A DNA stretch of 64,000 nt from Clostridium sp. AM30-24 (GTDB taxonomy: Bacteria > Bacillota > Clostridia > Lachnospirales > Lachnospiraceae): the NCBI RefSeq assembly GCF_003480435.1, contig NZ_QUJB01000002.1, positions 121,683 through 185,682 on the forward strand, read 5' to 3'. Below, piece by piece: positions 8,673 through 16,544 of the stretch. The notes under the pieces were generated by a model. That model was not told where the DNA came from, made no database searches, and was given only the letters and a program-made list of their open reading frames with translations. The number at the start of each line of letters is the position of its first letter. Position 1 is the stretch's first letter. Made by a program: the position numbers and the translations under genes.

Positions 8673-9223
8673 TCGGAATTGCGGGGAGCAATGCCGGGGT
8701 TGGGTGCACCCATTTTTCAGTCATGCTGACGAACTATCTTGCAGGGTATCTCAGAAGAAAAGCCATATTGCTGGAGGTTAACGGGTCGGGGGACCTTGAA
8801 AAGCTCGAACACGTCTGCACGGGGCAGGTGGGACAGAAAAATCCCTTCAGGATCCTAGATGCGGATTATTATAAGCATGTGGGACCGGAGGACGTGAAGG
8901 AGGTGCTGCAGAGAGGATATGACGATATCGTGATCGATTTCGGATCGGTCAAAGATGGTGAGAACGAATTATATTGGAGATGCGATAAAAAGTTCCTTGT
9001 GGGTTCCTTTACGGAGTGGCAGCAGGAGAGCTTCCGGGAATTCGAGATGGAACATAGGGCGAAGCAGAAAAAGAGCTGGCAGAGCCTCGCGGTATTCGGA
9101 AGCGAGGAGACCAGAAGAGAATTCTCAAGAAGGTTTCGGATCAATACAGACCGGATTCCGTTTTCAGCGGATGCCTTCTCGGTCACGAAGGAATGTGGGG
9201 AATTTTTTCAGCGGGTCCTGTAA
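8621..9223 (+). CDS. P-loop-like ATPase-fold partner protein
   Basis: A 200-residue protein. After about 20 residues comes IGIAGSNAGVGCTHFS, shaped like the deviant Walker A of ParA/MinD proteins but with Cys in place of the catalytic lysine, followed by a helix and KAILLEVNGSG, a strand like Walker A-prime regions. Further on, DDIVIDFGSV resembles the strand holding switch II. So it is a small ParA-fold protein probably impaired in ATP hydrolysis. It overlaps the end of the kinase fusion, whose C-terminal domain has the related GIGTTH, and may heterodimerise with it. An internal ATG at 8669 preceded by the same frame is an alternative start. The biological process is not known to me. Confidence 0.6.
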   Translation: MEKKIFAAETREKRSRMIGIAGSNAGVGCTHFSVMLTNYLAGYLRRKAILLEVNGSGDLEKLEHVCTGQVGQKNPFRILDADYYKHVGPEDVKEVLQRGYDDIVIDFGSVKDGENELYWRCDKKFLVGSFTEWQQESFREFEMEHRAKQKKSWQSLAVFGSEETRREFSRRFRINTDRIPFSADAFSVTKECGEFFQRVL

Positions 9224-9434
9224 AATGACAGAATAAAAGAGATCTGACCGGCGAACGACACAGCAGCGGGGAGAAACATGTCACAGAAAATACCTTCTTC
9301 TGCCTGAGTGGAAAAGCCGGGATCCAAGACATTTAAAGTACTGATTATCGACAACAGGGGGTAACGTTTCATGAAAAGAATCGATAAAGCCATGCATGGC
9401 ATGAATATGCGGTACAGGAAAGAGAAAGGTATAT

Positions 9435-9746
9435 ATGAGTATGGAAACAGCAAGCGGAACATATGGATCGGAAAATCGAAGTGTCGAGGAGATGACGCGC
9501 TATCTGAATGGACTTAAACGGTACACGGAAAAGGGGATACCGATCTATATGGATGGAAAGCTTTCCGGTCAGAGAGAATGGGAGAAACTGTTTGAAGTAC
9601 GCGAGGATGGAATGTTCTATATGGGGGATTATGTTCAGGCAGAAGGCGGTGGACTGAAGGAGATCCGGTTTGACAAGGTCTATCTGAGCGAGGCAGATAT
9701 CACGGAGACAAAAGGCTCCGGGAGAAGAAAGAGACCGAGAAAATAA
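9435..9746 (+). CDS. Small conserved-looking protein of unknown function
   Basis: A 103-residue soluble protein that I cannot assign to a named family. It shows an N-terminal helix with EEMTRYLNGLKRYTEKG, a central strand-rich core IPIYMDGKLS ... EWEKLFEVREDGMFYMGDYV, then LKEIRFDKVYLS and a basic tail (GRRKRPRK). There is no signal peptide, cysteine pair or membrane segment. GAGAAAGG lies before the ATG. It follows the kinase/P-loop pair by 211 bp, in which I see only a short leader frame (9371-9517) overlapping this gene and no clear terminator, so it may belong to the same transcript. Composition argues it is real. Confidence 0.6.
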   Translation: MSMETASGTYGSENRSVEEMTRYLNGLKRYTEKGIPIYMDGKLSGQREWEKLFEVREDGMFYMGDYVQAEGGGLKEIRFDKVYLSEADITETKGSGRRKRPRK

Positions 9747-9899
9747 AAATATGGATACCACATGGAAATGTGCCATGGCATTCTGTGTGTAACTATGAAG
9801 GAAATAAACCGAGACAAAACCATGTAAATGGAACAGCGGGGGATCGTTCTGCCAGATGATCTGTAAGAACGCTGACGGTAATTCGTTACAAAAAGTTAA

Positions 9900-9928
9900 C
9901 AGACAGACATTTCGCATTGTGGTATACT
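9900..9928 (+). promoter_or_regulatory. Promoter of the GH18 gene
   Basis: An extended -10, TGGTATACT (-10 hexamer 9923-9928), with a poor -35 CAGACA (9900-9905) at 17 bp. The rest of the 329-bp gap (9747-10075) holds no gene that I can support. Confidence 0.55.
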
Positions 9929-9942
9929 AAAGTTATCTTGAA

Positions 9943-9983
9943 GATCCGGCAACGTATATGATCTGTGTATACTTTGCCGGATC
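9943..9983 (+). promoter_or_regulatory. Inverted repeat in the GH18 leader
   Basis: GATCCGGCAA (9943-9952) and TTGCCGGATC (9974-9983) are a perfect 10-bp inverted repeat with a 21-nt loop just after the presumed transcription start. It could be an operator or an mRNA hairpin; no T-run follows. Confidence 0.45.
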
Positions 9984-10075
9984 ATCCGTAATGAAATAAC
10001 GATTCAGCATGTGGGTACGGAAACGGAGAGCTGCAAGGAGCTTTGAGACCCGGTATGCGGAAAGAGTGATGACAA

Positions 10076-11725
10076 ATGAGAAAAATAGTCCCTGTATTGA
10101 TCGCTGTCGGTCTGATTATCCTGATCGCCGTCGGATTTGTTGGATTTCAGGTGTTGGAGCGTTATATGCCGACGAAGGAGCGCGCGGACCTCGCAGAAGT
10201 TTACGGTGTGTCCGGAGACGAGACGGCGATCCTCTATAATTATAAACGGCAAGAGCCGACAGGAATTTATGAAAACGGCCAGACCTATCTGCCGGTTTCC
10301 TGGATCAATGACCACATTAATGAGCGGTTTTACTGGGACAGCACGGAAAATCTTCTCGTATACGCACTTCCGGACCAGATCGTCTACGCCGACGCGGAGA
10401 CAAAGGGATCGAACGGCGCACCGTTACTTGTAGTGAAGGATGATGAGGTCTACCTGACGCTGGGGCTGATCGCGAACTATACGGATGTGCAGATCCAGAC
10501 CTTTGATTCAGGGGATGGAAAACGAGTCCTGATCAATGACTGGGGGACAAGAAATACGGCGCGCGTAAAAAAGGCCGGAAGCCTGAGAGTCAAGGGCGGT
10601 GTGAAGAGTAAGGTCCTGACGGACCTTGCGAAGGATGATACGGTGACCGTTCTTGATACGATGGAAAAATGGTCTCGGGTCGCGTCTTCCGATGGAAATA
10701 TCGGATATGTGGAGAATAAGCGGCTGGCGGCTGCGGAAAGCCGGAAATTTTCCGGAAATTTTAAGGCGCCTGTCTACAAAAGCACCCGAATGAGCGGAAA
10801 GATCGTTCTTGGCTGGCATCAGGTGACCAGTCAGGATGGAAATAATATGTTCGACAGCGTTGTGGTGAAGACGAAAGGGATGAACGTGATCGCGCCGACC
10901 TGGTTTTCTCTCACGGATAATAACGGAAACTACAGGTCTCTGGCAAACAAAGATTATGTGACGAAAGCCCATGCAAGGGGACTTCAGGTGTGGGCGTTGA
11001 TCGATAACTTCAGCGCTGATGTTCAGACAGAGACGCTGCTGGCCTCGACTTCCACGCGCCGTAAGCTGATCGACAGCCTGATCGCGGATGTGGAACAATA
11101 TGGTCTGGATGGCCTGAATCTTGATTTTGAGAGCCTGAAGGCAGATGCGGGTGTCCATTATATCGAATTTATCCGGGAATTATCGATCCCGTGCCGCCAG
11201 AAAGGCATTATCTTGTCTGTGGATAACTATGTCCCGGCGAGATACAACAGCTTTTATAACCTGAAGGAACAGGGGACCGTGGCTGATTACGTGATCATGA
11301 TGGGATATGATGAGCACTTTGCCGGCGGAGAGCCGGGATCCGTGTCTTCCATCAGCTATGTGAAGAATGGAATCTCCGGAATGCTTGAGGATGTTCCGAA
11401 GGAGAAACTGATCAATGCGGTTCCGTTCTACACGAGACTCTGGACCGAAGCCGGAGACGGATCCATCACCTCCAAGGCGATGGGAATCGCGGATGCAAAG
11501 AAGTGGGTGGAGAATAATCAGGTGGAGCTTACCTGGCAGGCAGACACTGCCCAGTATTACGGTGAGAAACAGACGAGCGACGGTGCCCAGTTCCTCTGGA
11601 TGGAAGAAGAACGATCATTAAAAGAGAAGATGAACGTGGTACGTCAGAATGATCTGGCCGGTGTTGCCTGCTGGAAGCTTGGATTTGAGGATTCTGCCGC
11701 ATGGGATTCCATTCAGTGGAATTAG
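10076..11725 (+). CDS. Membrane-anchored GH18 glycosidase with SH3 domain
   Basis: A 549-residue cell-envelope hydrolase. It has an N-terminal uncleaved-looking membrane helix (about 5-25), a copper-amine-oxidase-like N-terminal module (about 50-150, with YLPVSWINDHINERFYWD), a bacterial SH3 domain (about 160-215) and a GH18 TIM barrel (about 235-549). The catalytic signature DGLNLDFE is at 345-352, with Glu352 as proton donor, followed by YVIMMGYDEH and the closing ACWKLGFED. This architecture resembles spore or wall-lytic GH18 proteins such as YaaH/CwlJ-associated glycosidases, probably acting on N-acetylglucosamine-containing wall glycans. It is transcribed alone and converges on the recombinase genes with only 26 bp between. 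Confidence 0.88.
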   Translation: MRKIVPVLIAVGLIILIAVGFVGFQVLERYMPTKERADLAEVYGVSGDETAILYNYKRQEPTGIYENGQTYLPVSWINDHINERFYWDSTENLLVYALPDQIVYADAETKGSNGAPLLVVKDDEVYLTLGLIANYTDVQIQTFDSGDGKRVLINDWGTRNTARVKKAGSLRVKGGVKSKVLTDLAKDDTVTVLDTMEKWSRVASSDGNIGYVENKRLAAAESRKFSGNFKAPVYKSTRMSGKIVLGWHQVTSQDGNNMFDSVVVKTKGMNVIAPTWFSLTDNNGNYRSLANKDYVTKAHARGLQVWALIDNFSADVQTETLLASTSTRRKLIDSLIADVEQYGLDGLNLDFESLKADAGVHYIEFIRELSIPCRQKGIILSVDNYVPARYNSFYNLKEQGTVADYVIMMGYDEHFAGGEPGSVSSISYVKNGISGMLEDVPKEKLINAVPFYTRLWTEAGDGSITSKAMGIADAKKWVENNQVELTWQADTAQYYGEKQTSDGAQFLWMEEERSLKEKMNVVRQNDLAGVACWKLGFEDSAAWDSIQWN

Positions 11726-11751
11726 AATGACCATGACGTGTCACACGGAAG

Positions 11752-12612
11752 CTACCAGGTTACCATCTCATCCAGCAGGAGTTTTTGCTCCCGGCTGGAA
11801 CGTGTGAGGTAGATGCGGGTCGTTTCGATGCTCTCATGCCCGAGAAGATCTGCCAACAGCGAGATATCGCCGCTTCGGGACAGGAAATTTTTTGCGAAGC
11901 GGTGGCGGAAGGAATGGGGGTACATGGCATCGGGATCGATGCCGTACCGGACTGCATAATGTTTTAACTGGGAATGGATGCCTCTGGTCGTCACGGGGCG
12001 TCCATTTTTTCCCACAAAAAGAAAGCCGGAGACGATGCCGCGGCAGTCACACCAGGCTTTCGCTTCCCGACAGAGAGAATCGGGAATGTAGATGCGGCGG
12101 ATCTTCCCGCCTTTCGAGTAGAGATCCAGATATCCGCAGGTCAAATGTTCTGCCTTGATTTGCACCAGCTCGCTGACTCTGGCACCGGTGGTGACCAGAA
12201 AACGGACGATGAAATACCAGAAATCGTGGTGCTCTGCTTTCAGGTTCCGTTCAAGTGTTTCACAGTCCTCATTGGTGATGATGGAGTCCTGAAAGGTCTC
12301 ACGGGGTGTTTTCACGGAATGAAGGCGGAAACCGGATAGCGCCGTGAAATCTGCCGGATATTCTTCTTCCAGAAATAAGAGGAAGTGATTGACTGCGAAG
12401 ACCCGTTGATTGATCGTAGCAGGCCGATAGCCGGAGATCAAAAGATTCCGGTATTTTCTGAGACTGTCTTCGGAAAGATCCTCGCTTGCAAAGAGAAGCT
12501 GGCGGACAGTCCGGATATACGCGCGTTCTGTATTTTCTGACATATTCTTTTTCCTTAAGTATTCTTTGAAGGCTTCAATCAGGTTTTCCTGATCTTTAGA
12601 AAGTTCTTTCAT
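11752..12612 (-). CDS. Tyrosine recombinase (XerC/D-like), copy 1
   Basis: A 286-residue site-specific recombinase. It has an N-terminal SAM-like core-binding domain (about 5-90) and a catalytic domain with the complete active-site set: Arg in TGARVSEL, Lys in KGGKIRRIYIP, HSFRHRFAKN (His-x-x-Arg), LLGHESIETTRIYL (His) and Tyr268. AAAGGAT precedes ATG 12612. It is paralogous over its whole length to the gene immediately upstream (12678-13532) and is probably cotranscribed with it. Full-length, host-like base composition and no adjacent excisionase or phage genes suggest a DNA invertase or Xer-like enzyme rather than a prophage integrase; the target site is unknown. Confidence 0.88.
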   Translation of the reverse strand: MKELSKDQENLIEAFKEYLRKKNMSENTERAYIRTVRQLLFASEDLSEDSLRKYRNLLISGYRPATINQRVFAVNHFLLFLEEEYPADFTALSGFRLHSVKTPRETFQDSIITNEDCETLERNLKAEHHDFWYFIVRFLVTTGARVSELVQIKAEHLTCGYLDLYSKGGKIRRIYIPDSLCREAKAWCDCRGIVSGFLFVGKNGRPVTTRGIHSQLKHYAVRYGIDPDAMYPHSFRHRFAKNFLSRSGDISLLADLLGHESIETTRIYLTRSSREQKLLLDEMVTW

Positions 12613-12677
12613 ATGGTTATCCTTTGAATCTTGATCGTGAATGTGGCTGCGGAGGTGTGGGAAAGCTGCAGATAAAA

Positions 12678-13532
12678 TTACCAGATTACGATCTGATTGA
12701 AGAGAGCCTGCTGTTCAGTGCTGCTCTTGTGAAGATAGATACGGGTCGTTTCGATACTTTTGTGTCCCAGGATATCGGAGAGGAGCGCAATGTCATCGCA
12801 GCGTTCCACGAAGTTTTTCGCAAATAAATGGCGAAAGGAATGCGGATGGATCACAGCCGGATCAAGATGATATCGAAAGGCAAAGACTTTTAACTGATCC
12901 CGGATCCCGGAGATGGTGATGGGCTCTCCAAGACGGTTCAGGAATAAACAGCCGGTATTCCGGCCTTCGCTCTGCAGCCATAAAAGGCATGGCTCCTGAA
13001 CCGAATGAGGAAAATAGATCCGGCGGATTTTATTGCCTTTCGAATACAGATCGCACTGACCCCGGCGGATATCTTCCACCCGGATCTGAATGAGCTCGCT
13101 GATCCTGACACCTGTGGCTGCCATGATCCGCACTGCAAAGTAGTAACTTATTTTTCCATCACGGAGGAGACATTTTTTCAGATATTCATAATCTGCCTGA
13201 CTGATGACATTTTCCAGAAAAGGTTTCTGCTGAAGACGGACCATGAGCACTCTGGATGTGGGGATTCCGAGAAATTCCATAAAGCAGTTTATGGCGCGGA
13301 TCCTGAGATTAACGGTACGGGGCTTATAGCGGTCGATCAGATAACACTTGTACAGCATCAGATTGTGGTGGCTGGCCTCGGAATACAGGGATAGAAATTG
13401 CCTGGCGGCATAGAGATAGGAACGGATCGTCTGGAAGGCTTTTCCGTTTCGCAGCAGCCAGCGTTCAAAGTCTGTAAGAGTCTGCCGGGAACGATCGGGG
13501 AGAAGATTGACGGGAAGTGCATGTTTTCTCAT
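12678..13532 (-). CDS. Tyrosine recombinase (XerC/D-like), copy 2
   Basis: A 284-residue recombinase, paralogue of the gene downstream. Catalytic residues are all present: Arg in TGVRISEL, Lys in KGNKIRRIYFP, HSFRHLFAKN, LGHKSIETTRIYL and Tyr266. Start chosen at ATG 13532, preceded by AAAGGAAAT; the open frame continues upstream but there it only translates the 14-bp tandem repeat at 13589-13644 into Ser/Leu-rich sequence, so the longer form is unlikely. The pair lies between a GH18 gene and an amidohydrolase gene with a 65-bp spacer between its members. Similar twin recombinases in gut Firmicutes often act on invertible promoters, but no invertible segment is obvious here. Confidence 0.87.
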   Translation of the reverse strand: MRKHALPVNLLPDRSRQTLTDFERWLLRNGKAFQTIRSYLYAARQFLSLYSEASHHNLMLYKCYLIDRYKPRTVNLRIRAINCFMEFLGIPTSRVLMVRLQQKPFLENVISQADYEYLKKCLLRDGKISYYFAVRIMAATGVRISELIQIRVEDIRRGQCDLYSKGNKIRRIYFPHSVQEPCLLWLQSEGRNTGCLFLNRLGEPITISGIRDQLKVFAFRYHLDPAVIHPHSFRHLFAKNFVERCDDIALLSDILGHKSIETTRIYLHKSSTEQQALFNQIVIW

Positions 13533-13588
13533 AGCATTAGATTTCCTTTCTTTTTTGACAAATATTTTAGCGCAGGAGAGGAAAAGGG

Positions 13589-13644
13589 CAAGAGAAATAG
13601 AGTAAGAGAAACAGAGTAAGAGAAACAGGGTAAGAGAAACAAGG
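13589..13644. repeat. 14-bp tandem repeat (4 copies)
   Basis: Four consecutive copies of GTAAGAGAAACAGA or near variants (13589-13602, 13603-13616, 13617-13630, 13631-13644) plus a decayed fifth. It lies upstream of recombinase copy 2, within its probable promoter region. Confidence 0.9.
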
Positions 13645-13669
13645 CAAGGAAGAGACTCTGACAACAGAA

Positions 13670-13708
13670 AAAGCCGTCAGAGAGGACTGACGCTGCCTCT
13701 CTGACGGC
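13670..13708 (-). terminator. Terminator of the M20 amidohydrolase gene
   Basis: GCCGTCAGAGAGG (13673-13685) and CCTCTCTGACGGC (13696-13708) form a 13-bp perfect stem. On the minus strand it is followed by TTTTT. Confidence 0.88.
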
Positions 13709-13745
13709 CTTCTTCGATCTTGATCCACGCCTGGATCAGAAATCG

Positions 13746-15131
13746 TCAATTCTGGAAATCCACGATCGCATTTCCTTTTTCATCATATTTTACAGCATCT
13801 TTATCAAGGGTCAGTGCGTCGATGGCATCAAGGTATGCCTTGATAGACGGGTACTGTGGCTTGTAGTTTGCGATGATCTCTTTTGCTGCCACAGCATCGT
13901 TGGAGAGCAGGGCGTCTACGAGGAAGAGCTGAACCTTTGCCGCGTTCACACACATGCGGTTCGGATCAGTGATCTGGAAGTCGATACCGTGGAGAGTGCC
14001 GACAGCGCCGCCTGCGTTGATCTGTACACCCGGCATTACGCAGGTAACATCGCCAAAGTCAGAGGAACCGGTGCTCCAGCCATTATAGTCGAAGACAACT
14101 TTCTTTCTTCCGCAAAGTGCCACGCAGCAGTCCTCAGCCAGCTTCATGAATGTCGGATCATGATACTCCGGAGCGTAACCAGGGCGGTCGCTCAGCTCAA
14201 CGCCTGCGCCCATAGCCAGTGCGGCACCGGTCAGCGCACGGTTTACCTTGATATTCTCGCGTTTGATCGCCTCTAAGGATTTTCCACGGACATAGCTCTC
14301 GATCTTCATCTCGTCCGGGATGATGTTTACGGCACAGTTCGCGCCCATAAGGATCGGATGGAAGCGGATCGTATCTTTCTCCTGGAATGTTTCACGCAGA
14401 TCGTTGCATGCCTGAAGTCCAAGCATAGCTGCGTATTCCGCATTGACTCCCATATGAGGAGCTCCGCCTGCATGGGCAGATTTTCCCTTGTAGCGGATAT
14501 TTTTTGCTATACAGCCGTTCATGCCGAGCAATGCCTGAAAGTCAAGATCGGTATCGCCGTCCTCGTTGACTCCAGATCCCTTTGTCATGCCATGAACCAT
14601 CATAGCCATGTCGACACCGTCTAAGAGACCACGGTACATGAACTCGGTCTTACCGCCATTGTACTTGATGATTCCTTTCTGGCGGAGTTCTTCACGGAAT
14701 GCCAGCTGGATCATCTCCTCGGCCGGAACGACAACGAGGCGGATGGATCCGCAGAGACCGTCAAGGGCATGGGGTTGTTTTAATGCGGCTGCGATTCCTA
14801 AAAGGGCAGCAGACTGCGCATTATGTCCGCAGCAGTGGGTCATTCCATTTACGGATTCCGGATGGTTCGCGATGTCGAGGGCATCCAATTCACCGAAGAT
14901 CGCTACCTTTGGTCCTGGTTTTCCTGTCTCAACATCGGTGTAGAAGCCAGGAATGTTTCCTGCTTTGACGAGTGTGTATCCAAGTGCCTCGTATTTCTCT
15001 GCGAGATAGTCATGAGCCTGCCACTCGGTGTAGCCGGTCTGCGGATGAGCCCAGATCCAGCGCTCCGCGTCGAGGATGAGCTGTTTTGTGGTATCTACGT
15101 TGTTTACGATCAGCTGTTGTCTGTCAGTCAT
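13746..15131 (-). CDS. M20-family amidohydrolase
   Basis: A 461-residue metal-dependent amidohydrolase of the M20/M40 (AbgB/HipO-like) group. Metal-binding motifs are visible: GELDALD with an acidic pair (about 80-86), MTHCCGHNAQSA (about 100-110), VVPAEEM (about 140), and a late GSSDFGDV segment that carries a further ligand. A dimerisation insert spans about 185-310. It probably cleaves N-acyl or aminobenzoyl-type amide bonds of amino acids; the substrate is not fixed. AGGAGGT precedes ATG 15131. Monocistronic with a strong terminator downstream. A second M20 enzyme of AbgA type lies at 39110-40420. Confidence 0.85.
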   Translation of the reverse strand: MTDRQQLIVNNVDTTKQLILDAERWIWAHPQTGYTEWQAHDYLAEKYEALGYTLVKAGNIPGFYTDVETGKPGPKVAIFGELDALDIANHPESVNGMTHCCGHNAQSAALLGIAAALKQPHALDGLCGSIRLVVVPAEEMIQLAFREELRQKGIIKYNGGKTEFMYRGLLDGVDMAMMVHGMTKGSGVNEDGDTDLDFQALLGMNGCIAKNIRYKGKSAHAGGAPHMGVNAEYAAMLGLQACNDLRETFQEKDTIRFHPILMGANCAVNIIPDEMKIESYVRGKSLEAIKRENIKVNRALTGAALAMGAGVELSDRPGYAPEYHDPTFMKLAEDCCVALCGRKKVVFDYNGWSTGSSDFGDVTCVMPGVQINAGGAVGTLHGIDFQITDPNRMCVNAAKVQLFLVDALLSNDAVAAKEIIANYKPQYPSIKAYLDAIDALTLDKDAVKYDEKGNAIVDFQN

Positions 15132-15283
15132 GGAAATACCTCCTGAAGTATGTAATATTGGATGGAGTCAGGCGCTGTACGGGAACAAAAGTTCTATATG
15201 TTATAGCAGCGGTGCAAGTCTCATATTGAGACAGGAGACCTGATTCCGAATAGAGCCATATGTCGTTAAAAAATGTTTTCAGG

Positions 15284-16336
15284 TCAAGCTCGGTTTTCTT
15301 TTAAAAGCTCGATCAGCGCATCCGTGTGCTCTTTTGTTGTTGCCCAGCTTGTGGCAATCCGGATCACGGTGTGGGAGTCATCATAGTTCTCCCAGAAGCT
15401 GAACTCCGCATGTTTCTCCAGACGGTGCAGAGCCTCGTTTTCCAGAATAACAAAAATCTGGTTTGTCGGGGTCTCAAGGAAGAACCGGTAGCCGTTCTCC
15501 TTCAATGCGGATTTTATTGCGGCTGCGCAGTCAAGGGCGGATTTTCCGATATGAAGGTACAGATCATCCGTGAAAAGGGCATCAAACTGGATCCCCAGAA
15601 TGCGTCCTTTCGCGAAAAGCGCGCCGTGTTGTTTTATGATCGTAAAAAGGTGAGGGATCAGCGCCGGATCCGGAATCACGACCGCCTCGCCGAAGAACGC
15701 TCCGCACTTTGTTCCGCCGATATAGAAGACATCGCAAAGTCTCGCAAGATCTTTTAATGTCACGTCATTATCCGGGGAAGCGAGAGCGTAAGCCAGTCTT
15801 GCACCGTCCACATAGAGTGGAAGATGATACCTGCGGCATGCTTCGTTCAGAGCAGTCAGCTCTTTTCGGGAATACAGGGTTCCGTATTCGGTTGGCTGAG
15901 AGATATAGACCATGCCCGGCATGACCATGTGCTCATGGCTCTCATCGGATAAAAAGGTGTCCATGTAGGCAGAGATCTGCGTTGCGTTGATCTTTCCATC
16001 TGTATTGGGCAGCGGGAGGACCTTATGTCCGCCGAATTCGATGGCACCGGCTTCATGAACTGCGATGTGTCCCGTGTCGGCGCAGAGAACGCCTTGATAG
16101 GAGCGGAGCAGCGCATCGATTACGGTGGCATTCGTCTGGGTGCCGCCGACGAGGAAATAGACGCCTGCCTCCGGAGCACCGCAGGCTTTGCGGATCTTAT
16201 CCCGGGCAGATTCGGAGAACTCGTCGAGACCGTACCCAGAAGTCTGCATCATATTTGTGGAGAGAAGCTCCTTCATGATGAGTGGATGGGCGCCTTCCAT
16301 GTAGTCACATGTAAATTTTAATTTTTCGTTTGCCAT
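15284..16336 (-). CDS. Low-specificity L-threonine aldolase family protein
   Basis: A 350-residue PLP enzyme of the beta-eliminating lyase / threonine aldolase group, expected to split L-threonine or L-allo-threonine into glycine and acetaldehyde. The N-terminal FTCDYMEGAHPLIM, GGTQTNATVIDALL, the VDGARLAYAL segment (PLP aspartate) and FYIGGTKCGAFFGE (PLP lysine) are diagnostic. ATG 16336 is chosen because residues before it do not fit the family and AAAGG lies 13 bases upstream. It has its own promoter with perfect consensus hexamers (16371-16399). Length is usual for the family (340-360). Confidence 0.9.
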   Translation of the reverse strand: MANEKLKFTCDYMEGAHPLIMKELLSTNMMQTSGYGLDEFSESARDKIRKACGAPEAGVYFLVGGTQTNATVIDALLRSYQGVLCADTGHIAVHEAGAIEFGGHKVLPLPNTDGKINATQISAYMDTFLSDESHEHMVMPGMVYISQPTEYGTLYSRKELTALNEACRRYHLPLYVDGARLAYALASPDNDVTLKDLARLCDVFYIGGTKCGAFFGEAVVIPDPALIPHLFTIIKQHGALFAKGRILGIQFDALFTDDLYLHIGKSALDCAAAIKSALKENGYRFFLETPTNQIFVILENEALHRLEKHAEFSFWENYDDSHTVIRIATSWATTKEHTDALIELLKENRA

Positions 16337-16370
16337 GTTAGAAACCTGACCTTTCGTGTTGTCTGACTCT

Positions 16371-16399
16371 ATTATACAGATGGTATATTGATGTGTCAA
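16371..16399 (-). promoter_or_regulatory. Perfect-consensus promoter of the threonine aldolase gene
   Basis: On the minus strand TTGACA (16394-16399), a 17-bp spacer and TATAAT (16371-16376), 35 bp before the start codon. Both hexamers match the sigma-A consensus exactly. Confidence 0.9.
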
Positions 16400-16544
16400 T
16401 GCGGGAAAACACATACAAAAATCTGAAAATGCAGAGGAAAAATCGGGAATTCTGCTTGCGATGGAAGAAGGGACGGAACTGCGTGAGAACGATGTGAAAA
16501 TGGGAGCTCCACTCATAAATGGACTCTGTATGAAATAGAGTGTT

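Noticed and set aside
9371..9517. 48-codon frame before and overlapping the small orphan gene
   Set aside because: No good binding site, odd composition and overlap with the better-supported gene at 9435.
13533..13664. N-terminal hydrophobic extension of recombinase copy 2
   Set aside because: The extension translates the 14-bp tandem repeat; a proper Shine-Dalgarno precedes ATG 13532 and the paralogue starts at the same point.
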